A stretch of 19,022 nucleotides of DNA. Source: Paraktedonobacter sp034437695. GTDB lineage: Bacteria > Chloroflexota > Ktedonobacteria > Ktedonobacterales > Ktedonobacteraceae. The notes beneath the pieces are model-generated. The model was not told the origin of the DNA, did not search any database, and was given only the letters and a program-made list of their open reading frames with translations. Location: assembly GCA_034437695.1 (NCBI GenBank), contig DAOTTJ010000340.1, forward strand, positions 1 to 19,022, read 5' to 3'. A program made the position numbers and the translations under genes. Positions 6,651-13,632 of this stretch are shown piece by piece; the stretch's first letter is position 1; every line of letters starts with the position of its first letter.

Positions 6651-8582
6651 ATGATTATTCTTCTACTGGCTCTCTTTGGCACACTGATAGTGATGGCCAT
6701 TCTGAGCATCGGACGACTGGGCTTTGGGCGCAAAGAACAGTTTAACGCACGCAGGTTTTTTGCGTGGTTTCTGCGCTATAGCATTTTCAACTATATTCTC
6801 TGTCTGCTGATTATCTATGTCTCTGAACCGGCCCTGACCGGTCCCTTTGGCGGCTGGCAGTGGGTACTCTGGCCACTGGTACTGAGCAGTATCCTGAACC
6901 TCTTCGCCTTTATACGTCCGATGATCGGGATTATGGAGGATGCCTCGGCGGCCAGCCAGGGCAGGAGTTCCAGACGCACGGGTACGGTGCAGGTACCCGC
7001 CGACGCTTCGCGTGGAGCCATCGCGGCTGGCATCTTCGGTCTGGTGGTCGCGGTCACGCTCGGTCTGTTGGTCGCTGGCCTGATTGTCGTGTTTACGACC
7101 TGGTTCGACAGCAACGCCAAAGCGCTGGCGGCCGTTCCCCACGTCACCATCGCTAAATCGTCGACGCTGCCACCGACCGATCCCAACCACGTCGTCCTGG
7201 TCAGCCCAAATGTTGCCTCTTACAAAGGCCAGCAAATCCTCGGGTCAAACGGTCAGAACCTGGGGTCAAGCTACAACATTGATCCCGCCTCTTATACGCT
7301 GCAATCGATCCGCCAACACCTCTACTATGTCGCAGCGCTCCAATATAATAATATCTTCGTCAATCTCTCTAATAGCAGTACGCCGGGCTTTGTGATAGTC
7401 GATGCCGAAAATCCGCAGGCTACACCGCAACTCTGCACTGATACCTCAAGCTCGTCTCTCTGTCCGACCAATAACGCATCTATCGCCTATCTGCCCGGCG
7501 CACTTCTCAATCAGGACCTGATACGCCATATCTACCTCAGTGGCTATGCGTATAGCAAACTGGTCGACCCCACACTGGAACTCGACGATAACTTCCACCC
7601 CTACTGGACCATCTCGCTGATGCAGCCCTCACGCGGCTATACCGGCGATGTCCTGAGCGCTGTGCTGATCGTCGATGCACATACGGGTAATGTTGTACAA
7701 TACCTGCCTAAAAACGTCCCGGCCTGGGTCGACCGCGTTATACCCTCCGATACTGTTAATCAGTATTTGCAGTGGTGGGGACTCTACCATGCCGCGCCCT
7801 GGTTTAACCCTTCAGGCGCAGGCCAGCAAACGCCAAGCACGACGCCACAATTGCTGTACAACAATATCGATCATCCCGTCTGGCTGGTCACGATGACCTC
7901 AGCCTCGCTCAACGACAACTCAAGTACTGGCGTCTTTCTCTTCGATACCCACGATAACCAAGCTACATTCTATCCACTGTCGGGTCTGGGAACCGGCACC
8001 AACGTCAGCGATACTATCCAATCCACGCGTGCTAATATCCGCAGCTATATCGTCGACAGCGTGCAACTGTACCAGATCTATAACACCCCCACCTGGATCG
8101 CCATCTTTGCTCAGAGCAGCGATAGCGGCGATATCTTCCAGGCGGTTGGCATCGTATCCGCCCGCGACCTCAACGGCAGCAATGTGCAGTTTGAAACAAC
8201 GCTCCCGGCGGCCCTGCAAGACTATCAACAATGGCTCGTCCAGCAGGGCAACGGCTCGGGCAGTACACCCACCAGCGGCCAGACGCAAACGATAACCGGC
8301 AAGGTCTTGCGTATTGCACCTGTTACGCAGGGTTCGAATACAATCTATTACATCCAACTCGCCGGACAAAATCAGATCTTCCAGGCCAATCTTTCGCTCT
8401 CGCCCAAGCTCCCCCTGGTAGCCCCCGGCGATACGATCACTGGCACCTATCTGAATACCGGTGGCCAGACCGTCAGCTTTCAAACCTTCGACGACCTGAA
8501 TCTCGATCCAACCAGTACACCTACGTCGCCGTCGTCTACTCCTACTCCCACACCAGCGTTGACGCCAACGCCCAAGCCTTAA
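6651..8582 (+). CDS. Uncharacterised membrane-anchored protein with repeated extracytoplasmic modules
   Basis: I do not recognise a named family. The 643-residue protein has about four hydrophobic segments in its first 150 residues (about 2-20, 38-57, 69-88, 124-149), then a large region that should be outside the membrane. Four similar segments recur: about 224-255, 317-350, 409-441 and 480-512. The last three begin P-x-W followed by hydrophobic strand residues, an 8-12 residue Ser/Asp-rich turn, a second strand and usually Asp (for example VLIVDAHTGNV). This layout is reminiscent of PepSY-like modules, which is inference. Residues about 545-615 form a separate beta-rich domain (ITGKVLRIAPV...GDTITGTYL) that could be an OB- or SH3-like barrel. 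The tail is Thr/Pro-rich. AAGGAG lies 11-12 nt before the ATG. TAGAAT at 6592-6597 is a possible -10. The gene follows the permease terminator and is probably transcribed alone. Confidence 0.8.
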   Translation: MIILLLALFGTLIVMAILSIGRLGFGRKEQFNARRFFAWFLRYSIFNYILCLLIIYVSEPALTGPFGGWQWVLWPLVLSSILNLFAFIRPMIGIMEDASAASQGRSSRRTGTVQVPADASRGAIAAGIFGLVVAVTLGLLVAGLIVVFTTWFDSNAKALAAVPHVTIAKSSTLPPTDPNHVVLVSPNVASYKGQQILGSNGQNLGSSYNIDPASYTLQSIRQHLYYVAALQYNNIFVNLSNSSTPGFVIVDAENPQATPQLCTDTSSSSLCPTNNASIAYLPGALLNQDLIRHIYLSGYAYSKLVDPTLELDDNFHPYWTISLMQPSRGYTGDVLSAVLIVDAHTGNVVQYLPKNVPAWVDRVIPSDTVNQYLQWWGLYHAAPWFNPSGAGQQTPSTTPQLLYNNIDHPVWLVTMTSASLNDNSSTGVFLFDTHDNQATFYPLSGLGTGTNVSDTIQSTRANIRSYIVDSVQLYQIYNTPTWIAIFAQSSDSGDIFQAVGIVSARDLNGSNVQFETTLPAALQDYQQWLVQQGNGSGSTPTSGQTQTITGKVLRIAPVTQGSNTIYYIQLAGQNQIFQANLSLSPKLPLVAPGDTITGTYLNTGGQTVSFQTFDDLNLDPTSTPTSPSSTPTPTPALTPTPKP

Positions 8583-8604
8583 CAGCGGCTTAGACCTACA
8601 ATCC

Positions 8605-8636
8605 TTCTCTGCCTACGATCGACCGTAGGCAGAGAA
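8605..8636 (+). terminator. 13-bp hairpin after the membrane protein gene
   Basis: 8605-8617 pairs perfectly with 8624-8636 around the loop ATCGAC. No T-tract follows on the plus strand, so it may be an atypical terminator or a 3'-end stabiliser. It sits 22 bp after the stop codon and upstream of the prmC promoter. Confidence 0.6.
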
Positions 8637-8646
8637 CTGGCCGCGT

Positions 8647-8656
8647 ATGGTAGAAT
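8647..8656 (+). promoter_or_regulatory. prmC: Extended -10 promoter candidate for prmC
   Basis: TATGG followed by TAGAAT (8651-8656) gives the TGn extended -10 pattern with a near-consensus hexamer. No good -35 is visible. Transcription would begin about 4 nt before the ATG at 8668, and there is no ribosome binding site in the 11 nt between. The mRNA may therefore be leaderless or nearly so. Confidence 0.45.
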
Positions 8657-8667
8657 AGAGCGCACCT

Positions 8668-9558
8668 ATGACAACAATTTATGAGGCGCTTCAACAAGCC
8701 ACACAACTTTTCACACAGGCCCACACGGCCAACTCTCTGCCCCTGGCACAGCCACGCCTGGACGCACAGATTCTACTCGGCCATGTACTCCACCAGGAGC
8801 GCAGCTATCTCTATGCCTATCCCGAACGCGAACTCGACGAGGCACAGACTGTCACCTGGCGCAATCTTCTATCCCGGCGCATCCAGGGGGAACCGGTGGC
8901 GTATCTCACAGGCACAAAAACCTTTTTTGGTCTTGACCTGCTGGTCGATCGGCGCGTCCTTATCCCGCGTCCTGAAACTGAGCTACTGGTGGAACTGGCC
9001 CTGCACCTCTGTAGACAGAAGCTAGACCAGCAGCTCATCCCCGTGGTCGCCGACATAGGCACAGGCAGCGGAGCCATTCCTATCAGCCTGGCGGTCAACG
9101 AAGCCCGCCTGCCCTCGCTCTATGCCATCGATATCTCACCTGACGCGCTCGCCGTTGCGCAGACCAACTGTCAACGCTATCAGGTAGAGTCACGCGTTCA
9201 TCTGCTCCAGGGCGACCTGCTAGAGCCACTCCCCGAGCCGGTCGACCTCCTACTGGCCAATCTTCCCTATGTCGGGACCGACGAGCAATCTACCATGCAA
9301 TCCGATGTACTCGACTACGAGCCACACCTGGCGCTCTTCAGTGGTCCCACCGGCCTGGACCTGCTGAGCCACCTGCTCATAGAAGCCTGCCAGTCACAAA
9401 AACTACGTCCACAGGCTGTTCTATTACTTGAAATTGGCTATAAGCAGCGCGAAACGCTGACCACGCTGGCCCAGACCCTCTGGCCACACGCAACGGTTGC
9501 CTGCCTACAGGACTACGCGGGCTGGGATCGCATTCTACATATAACGCTTCCCGCTTAA
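8668..9558 (+). CDS. prmC: Release factor glutamine N5-methyltransferase (PrmC/HemK)
   Basis: PrmC methylates the glutamine of the GGQ motif in peptide-chain release factors using S-adenosylmethionine, in the cytoplasm. The 296-residue length is normal. An N-terminal helical substrate-binding domain (about 1-85) carries PRLDAQILLGHVL. LIPRPETELLVE (98-109) is the conserved linker motif. The methyltransferase core has ADIGTGSGAIPISLA (128-142) for SAM and AIDISPDAL (153-161). The active-site tetrapeptide, normally NPPY, reads NLPY (198-201). The motif Gln-Glu-containing C-terminal strand (LLLEIGYKQ, 252-260) is intact. No release-factor gene (prfA) is next to it here. A 12-bp hairpin separates it from the convergent uvrA. 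Confidence 0.93.
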   Translation: MTTIYEALQQATQLFTQAHTANSLPLAQPRLDAQILLGHVLHQERSYLYAYPERELDEAQTVTWRNLLSRRIQGEPVAYLTGTKTFFGLDLLVDRRVLIPRPETELLVELALHLCRQKLDQQLIPVVADIGTGSGAIPISLAVNEARLPSLYAIDISPDALAVAQTNCQRYQVESRVHLLQGDLLEPLPEPVDLLLANLPYVGTDEQSTMQSDVLDYEPHLALFSGPTGLDLLSHLLIEACQSQKLRPQAVLLLEIGYKQRETLTTLAQTLWPHATVACLQDYAGWDRILHITLPA

Positions 9559-9632
9559 ATCAAACCGGTCCCTCACCCACGCCAGGCGGCTTCTTTTACA
9601 GCGACACAAGGTTTATGTCTACAGCACTCAAC

Positions 9633-9672
9633 AAGAAGGGAGCGCCGTTGCAATGAACGACGCTCCCTTCTT
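9633..9672. terminator. Hairpin between convergent prmC and uvrA, likely bidirectional terminator
   Basis: AAGAAGGGAGCG (9633-9644) pairs with 9661-9672 over 12 bp. After a one-base mismatch, CGTT (9646-9649) pairs with AACG (9656-9659). The loop is GCAATG. There is no long T-run on either side. Its position 12 bp beyond the uvrA stop codon and 74 bp beyond prmC suits shared termination. Confidence 0.65.
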
Positions 9673-9684
9673 CCGCAATGATGC

Positions 9685-12600
9685 CTATTGAGCTACCTGA
9701 GCAGCGAGAAGCGCGGCCTCTTCGTGGAACATACGCTGCAAGAAATGACCCGTATACGAGCGCGGCTCCCTGGCCACGTCTTCGGGTGTCCCCTCAACCA
9801 GCACCTCGCCGCCCGCATCTCCACCCTCGGGACCCAGGTCAATCAGCCAATCAGCACTCTTGATGACTTCCAGATTGTGCTCAATCACTACAATCGAGTT
9901 TCCAGCATCCACCAGACGCTGCAAAACGCTCAACAGACGATCGACATCAGCAAAATGCAGACCAGTCGTTGGCTCATCAAGAATATACATTGTGCGCCCG
10001 GTGGCCCGTCGAGCCAGCTCGGTCGCCAGCTTGATGCGCTGGGCCTCACCACCCGAAAGCGTCGTCGCAGGCTGCCCCAGACGCATATAGCCGAGACCGA
10101 CATCGTTGAGGGTCTTCATTTTATTGTAGATCGCAGGCACGTTCGCAAAAAAATCGGTGGCCTCCTCTACGGTCATATCCAGCACATCGGCAATCGTTTT
10201 GCCCTTGTAGTGGATCTCCAGGGCCTCACGATTGTAGCGCTTGCCAGCACAGATCTCGCAGGGAACATAGACATCAGGCAAGAAGTTCATCTCAATCCTG
10301 ACGATACCCTCACCTTTGCACGCCTCACACCGCCCACCTTTGACGTTAAACGAGAAACGCCCGGCCTGATAGCCACGCAGACGCGACTCCGGCACCTGCG
10401 CGAAAAGCTCGCGAATACTCGTAAAAGCGTTGGTATAGGTCGCTGGATTAGAACGCGGCGTCCGCCCGATCGGCGATTGATCGATCTCGATCACCTTATC
10501 CAGGTTCTCCAGACCCAGGATCTCGTCGTGCTCGCCAGGTCGATCGTGGGCGCGGAAAAAGGTGTGAGCCAGTTTGCGATAGAGGATATCAGTCACCAGC
10601 GTGCTTTTGCCCGAACCCGAGACCCCTGTCACGACGACAAACTCGCCCAAAGGCACTTCAACCGTCACATTCTTGAGGTTGTTCTCACGCGCACCAACGA
10701 TACGCAAGGCCTTGCCATTGCCCGTACGCCGCTGCTCCGGTACCGCGATATACTTGCGCCGCGAGAGATAATCGCCGGTCAATGAGCCGGTGTTCTTCAC
10801 AATCTCGTCATAGGTACCCTCACCCACAACATAACCACCGTGTTCACCAGCGCCAGGCCCAATATCGATGATATGGTCGGCGGCCCGCATAGTATCCTCG
10901 TCGTGCTCAACAACCAGCAAGGTATTGCCCAGGTTACGCAGCCGCACCAGGGTCTTAATCAACCGCTCGTTATCGCGCTGGTGTAGACCAATGCTCGGCT
11001 CGTCCAGAATATAGAGCACACCCATCAAACCTGAACCGATCTGCGTCGCCAGCCGAATCCGCTGCGCTTCGCCACCCGATAGACTGGTCGCAGAACGCCC
11101 TAAGGTCAGATAGTCCAGACCCACGTCTACCAGGAATTGCAGTCGCGCCCGAATCTCTTTGAGAATCTGCCGAGCGATAAAACGCTCGCGCTCCGTTAAG
11201 GTCACTTCAACTAGCGGCTCGGACGGATCGATCACGCGCAGTGACGCCACGGCAACCGCATTGTGGCGTCCATTTTGTTTGGCCTTGCCAGTGGCACGCG
11301 CCTTCTCAACCACCTTGCCCGTTGCCTGTTCCAGCTCTTCAAAGAAGTGCCGCGCACGCACAATTGAAAGCTGCGTCACCTGCACAATATTGCGCCCACC
11401 AACCGTCACACCCAGCGCGTCCGGCTTCAGACGCGCCCCATGACAGTCGGGACAGGTGCGGGCAGTCATATACCCTTCGATCTCTTCGCGAATCCCTTCA
11501 CTCTCCGTCTGCTTATAGCGACGCTCCAGGTGAGGAATCACGCCCTCGAAAGTAATCGTATATGAGCGTATGTTGCCCGACTGAGGACGATAACGAATGG
11601 TCAGCGGCTCCTGGTTGCCGTGGAGCATTATATTGCGCTGCTCATCGGTCAGGTTACGCCACGGCTCATCCAGGCTAAAGTGAAACTTCTCGGCCAGCGC
11701 GTCAGCAATCGCCGCGTACCATTTACTATTGTTCATCTCTTTGCACCAGGCAGCGATTGCTCCATCCCTGATGCTCAACTCGGGATGCGTCACGACTCGC
11801 TCAACGTCGACCTCCTGCTGCGTCCCGAGACCCGTACACGTGGCACAGGCTCCGTGCGGACTGTTAAAGCTGAAGGTGCGCGGGGCGATCTCGGGCAGAC
11901 TGATTCCACAATTGACACAGGCAAATTTCTCGGAGAAAAGGATCTCTTCACCGTCGATGATCGAGACCAGAACCACGCCATTTCCCAGCTTGAGCGTGGT
12001 CTCCAGCGAATCGGTCACACGCTGGCGAAACGACGCATCAAGCTCCTCGTCCTCAACGTGCTCAACCTCATGCGCAACTCCGTTAGAACCGTTGAGTTCA
12101 TAGAGCGGAGGATGCTCGGCCACCTTGCGCACTGGCTCGTCCTCGGTCTGCTGAACCTCTGTCAACGCCTTGCTCTTGCGAATCACCAGACGATCGACTA
12201 CCACTTCAATGGTATGTTTCTTCTGCTTATCCAGGTCAATCTCGTCGCTCAGGTCGTGGATTGTACCGTCGACACGCATGCGTACATACCCAGAACGCCG
12301 CATCTCCTCGAAAATATTTTTATACTCACCCTTGCGACCCTGCACTAGCGGAGCCAGCAACAGAATCTTTGAGCCGCCCGGCAGGTTCAACACCGCATCC
12401 ACAATCTGCTGAATGGTCTGCTGGCTCACCTCGCGCCCACAATTAGGGCAATGTGGATGGCCCACACGCGCATAGAGCAAACGCAGATAATCATAAATCT
12501 CGGTCACCGTACCTACGGTCGAACGAGGGTTATGCGTCGTTCCCTTTTGATCAATCGAGATAGCTGGAGAAAGACCCTCTATGTGGTCGACATCTGGCTT

Positions 12601-12813
12601 CTCCATCCGATCAAGAAACTGACGGGCATAGGCCGAGAGCGATTCAACATACCGTCTCTGACCTTCCGCAAAAATGGTATCAAAGGCCAGGCTGCTTTTA
12701 CCTGAACCAGAGAGACCCGTGATTACGACCAGCTTATCACGCGGAATAACCACGTCTACATTTTTGAGATTGTGCTCACGCGCACCGCGAACAACGATCT
12801 TATCCTGGGGCAT
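9685..12813 (-). CDS. uvrA: Excinuclease ABC subunit A (UvrA) with two extra segments
   Basis: UvrA is the DNA-damage-scanning ATPase that loads UvrB in nucleotide excision repair. The protein has two ABC modules. Walker A motifs are GLSGSGKS (33-40) and GVSGSGKS (730-737). Signatures are SLSGGEAQ (577-584) and TLSGGEAQ (918-925). Walker B motifs are YILDEP (601-606 and 943-948). Zinc-module cysteines are visible at C299/C302/C323/C326 and C829/C832/C852/C855, with CPNC at 122-125 and CPDC at 454-457. At 1042 residues it is about 100 longer than the usual 940. Two segments look inserted: about 214-262 (acidic, between the UvrB-binding region and the RVTDSLETTL helix) and about 496-541 (after FFEELEQ, Lys/Ala-rich then hydrophobic). 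The start at 12811-12813 matches the family N-terminus, though the ribosome binding site is weak. No uvrB or uvrC is adjacent. Confidence 0.97.
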   Translation of the reverse strand: MPQDKIVVRGAREHNLKNVDVVIPRDKLVVITGLSGSGKSSLAFDTIFAEGQRRYVESLSAYARQFLDRMEKPDVDHIEGLSPAISIDQKGTTHNPRSTVGTVTEIYDYLRLLYARVGHPHCPNCGREVSQQTIQQIVDAVLNLPGGSKILLLAPLVQGRKGEYKNIFEEMRRSGYVRMRVDGTIHDLSDEIDLDKQKKHTIEVVVDRLVIRKSKALTEVQQTEDEPVRKVAEHPPLYELNGSNGVAHEVEHVEDEELDASFRQRVTDSLETTLKLGNGVVLVSIIDGEEILFSEKFACVNCGISLPEIAPRTFSFNSPHGACATCTGLGTQQEVDVERVVTHPELSIRDGAIAAWCKEMNNSKWYAAIADALAEKFHFSLDEPWRNLTDEQRNIMLHGNQEPLTIRYRPQSGNIRSYTITFEGVIPHLERRYKQTESEGIREEIEGYMTARTCPDCHGARLKPDALGVTVGGRNIVQVTQLSIVRARHFFEELEQATGKVVEKARATGKAKQNGRHNAVAVASLRVIDPSEPLVEVTLTERERFIARQILKEIRARLQFLVDVGLDYLTLGRSATSLSGGEAQRIRLATQIGSGLMGVLYILDEPSIGLHQRDNERLIKTLVRLRNLGNTLLVVEHDEDTMRAADHIIDIGPGAGEHGGYVVGEGTYDEIVKNTGSLTGDYLSRRKYIAVPEQRRTGNGKALRIVGARENNLKNVTVEVPLGEFVVVTGVSGSGKSTLVTDILYRKLAHTFFRAHDRPGEHDEILGLENLDKVIEIDQSPIGRTPRSNPATYTNAFTSIRELFAQVPESRLRGYQAGRFSFNVKGGRCEACKGEGIVRIEMNFLPDVYVPCEICAGKRYNREALEIHYKGKTIADVLDMTVEEATDFFANVPAIYNKMKTLNDVGLGYMRLGQPATTLSGGEAQRIKLATELARRATGRTMYILDEPTTGLHFADVDRLLSVLQRLVDAGNSIVVIEHNLEVIKSADWLIDLGPEGGDAGGEVLVEGTPEDVAREPRSYTGHFLQRMFHEEAALLAAQVAQ

Positions 12814-13120
12814 ATAGCTGAACCATCCATTTCCACAGGCAGTTTAAAATCTCCCGTGGTAGTATTGCAACACATTTCTTCTAAGTAGAGCTAATCATAA
12901 CTCTGCGGCAGGAAGTACCGCGTCTCGCCCACACTGGCGACCATTCTACACAGAAAGAGCAACAAGATACCCCCACCGTAGTTGACGGCACGCAGGAGGT
13001 ACCCAAAGAGTCATACACCAAGCTTTTTGATACATATGTTCAATTACCATACTATACTACGATCTGGCTATGAATGCAAGAGAATTTTTGCGAACGCAGG
13101 GGTATTTCATTCTGGGCGTG
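12814..13120. other. uvrA upstream region
   Basis: About 300 bp with no credible gene. It contains a candidate minus-strand promoter for uvrA (13051-13079), which would give a leader of about 230 nt. I saw no LexA-like inverted repeat that I could defend. From about 13083 it may already belong to the repeat element (TGCG/CGCA hairpin at 13089-13098). Confidence 0.5.
13051..13079 (-). promoter_or_regulatory. uvrA: Candidate uvrA promoter
   Basis: Minus strand: -35 TTGCAT (13074-13079, first three bases consensus), 17-nt spacer, -10 TATAGT (13051-13056, five of six). Transcription would start near 13044. The repeat element begins just behind the -35. Confidence 0.45.
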
Positions 13121-13289
13121 TAGCCCCGCCCCACAAACATGAAGGGAGCAGAGAACATCTCTCTGCACTCCTGTTTTGCCTGTTTTGCCTTCAGCAAAAC
13201 AGGCAAAACAAAAGAAAAAGTTTGTTGGGGGCAACCCCAGATTACCTGTCCCCCGGACAGGGTGCCGGCAAAGGGCTGCCGCCCTCTGC
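13121..13289 (+). repeat. Interspersed multi-hairpin repeat element, copy 2
   Basis: Same orientation as copy 1 at 591-757. The hairpins are A 13150-13162 (5 bp, loop ACA, or an alternative 7-bp stem 13148-13166), B 13172-13210 (17 bp, perfect, loop CTTCA), C 13226-13239 (5 bp closed by a GCAA tetraloop), D 13245-13261 (7 bp, identical to copy 1) and E 13272-13285 (5 bp). The two copies differ by one 1-nt length change near the 5' end and one in loop C. Relative to copy 1, stem B has an A-T to C-G double change and a G.U to G-C change, while stem A differs in sequence but still pairs. The element lies between uvrA and the tRNA-Gln promoter. Confidence 0.8.
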
Positions 13290-13322
13290 ACTTCATGTCT
13301 ATGTCTCTCTATGTCAGGTGTG

Positions 13323-13351
13323 TTGACAAAAAAGGCCCATTCGTGTAAGAT
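13323..13351 (+). promoter_or_regulatory. Sigma-70-type promoter for tRNA-Gln
   Basis: Perfect -35 TTGACA (13323-13328), 17-nt spacer and -10 TAAGAT (13346-13351). The expected start is near 13358, about 54 nt before the mature tRNA. This suits a tRNA precursor trimmed by RNase P. The promoter may also serve glmU by read-through. Confidence 0.75.
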
Positions 13352-13411
13352 ATTGTGCGTGCGATGCAGAGCCGTGGGTTTCCTCCAACTCTCTCCCTCG
13401 TACGTTTATAT

Positions 13412-13482
13412 TCGGGTGTGGCCAAGCGGTAAGGCAGTGGTCTTTGGATCCACGACCCCTGGTTCGAATCCAGGCACCCGAG
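13412..13482 (+). tRNA. trnQ: tRNA-Gln (anticodon UUG)
   Basis: A full cloverleaf can be drawn. The acceptor stem TCGGGTG (13412-13418) pairs with CACCCGA (13475-13481) over 7 bp, with discriminator G at 13482. The D arm is GCCA/AGGC with GCC-GGC paired (13421-13435). The anticodon arm GTGGT/TCCAC (13437-13441 with 13449-13453) has a U.U at the loop base. The loop CTTTGGA carries TTG at 13444-13446. The T arm is CCTGG-TTCGAAT-CCAGG. CCA is not encoded. The U1-A72 pair and G73 fit glutamine identity. Confidence 0.97.
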
Positions 13483-13632
13483 CCTCTCTTATTGACCAGC
13501 GGTGTAGATCCTGTTGTTTGTTCGTTCTCTCGCACAACAGACATCGAGCCTGCGCTCCAGACCCACCGAATAGGCAACAGGTTTTTTCTCCCCGCAGTTT
13601 AAACACAACAAAAAGATTGAGTATATTCAGTT
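13483..13632 (+). other. Spacer/leader between tRNA-Gln and glmU
   Basis: 150 bp without a gene. CTGTTGT (13511-13517) can pair with ACAACAG (13534-13540). The overlapping CCTGTTG (13510-13516) can instead pair with CAACAGG (13575-13581), which is followed directly by six T residues. GAGC/GCTC (13546-13557) forms a small hairpin. TTAAAC (13599-13604), 17 nt, then TATATT (13622-13627) is a weak promoter match just before the glmU ATG. Confidence 0.35.

Noticed and set aside
9688..10785. Long plus-strand frame opposite uvrA (365 codons); also 17591-18415 opposite the protease gene and 11620-12348 opposite uvrA
   Set aside because: These are antisense shadows of well-supported genes with no recognisable domains.
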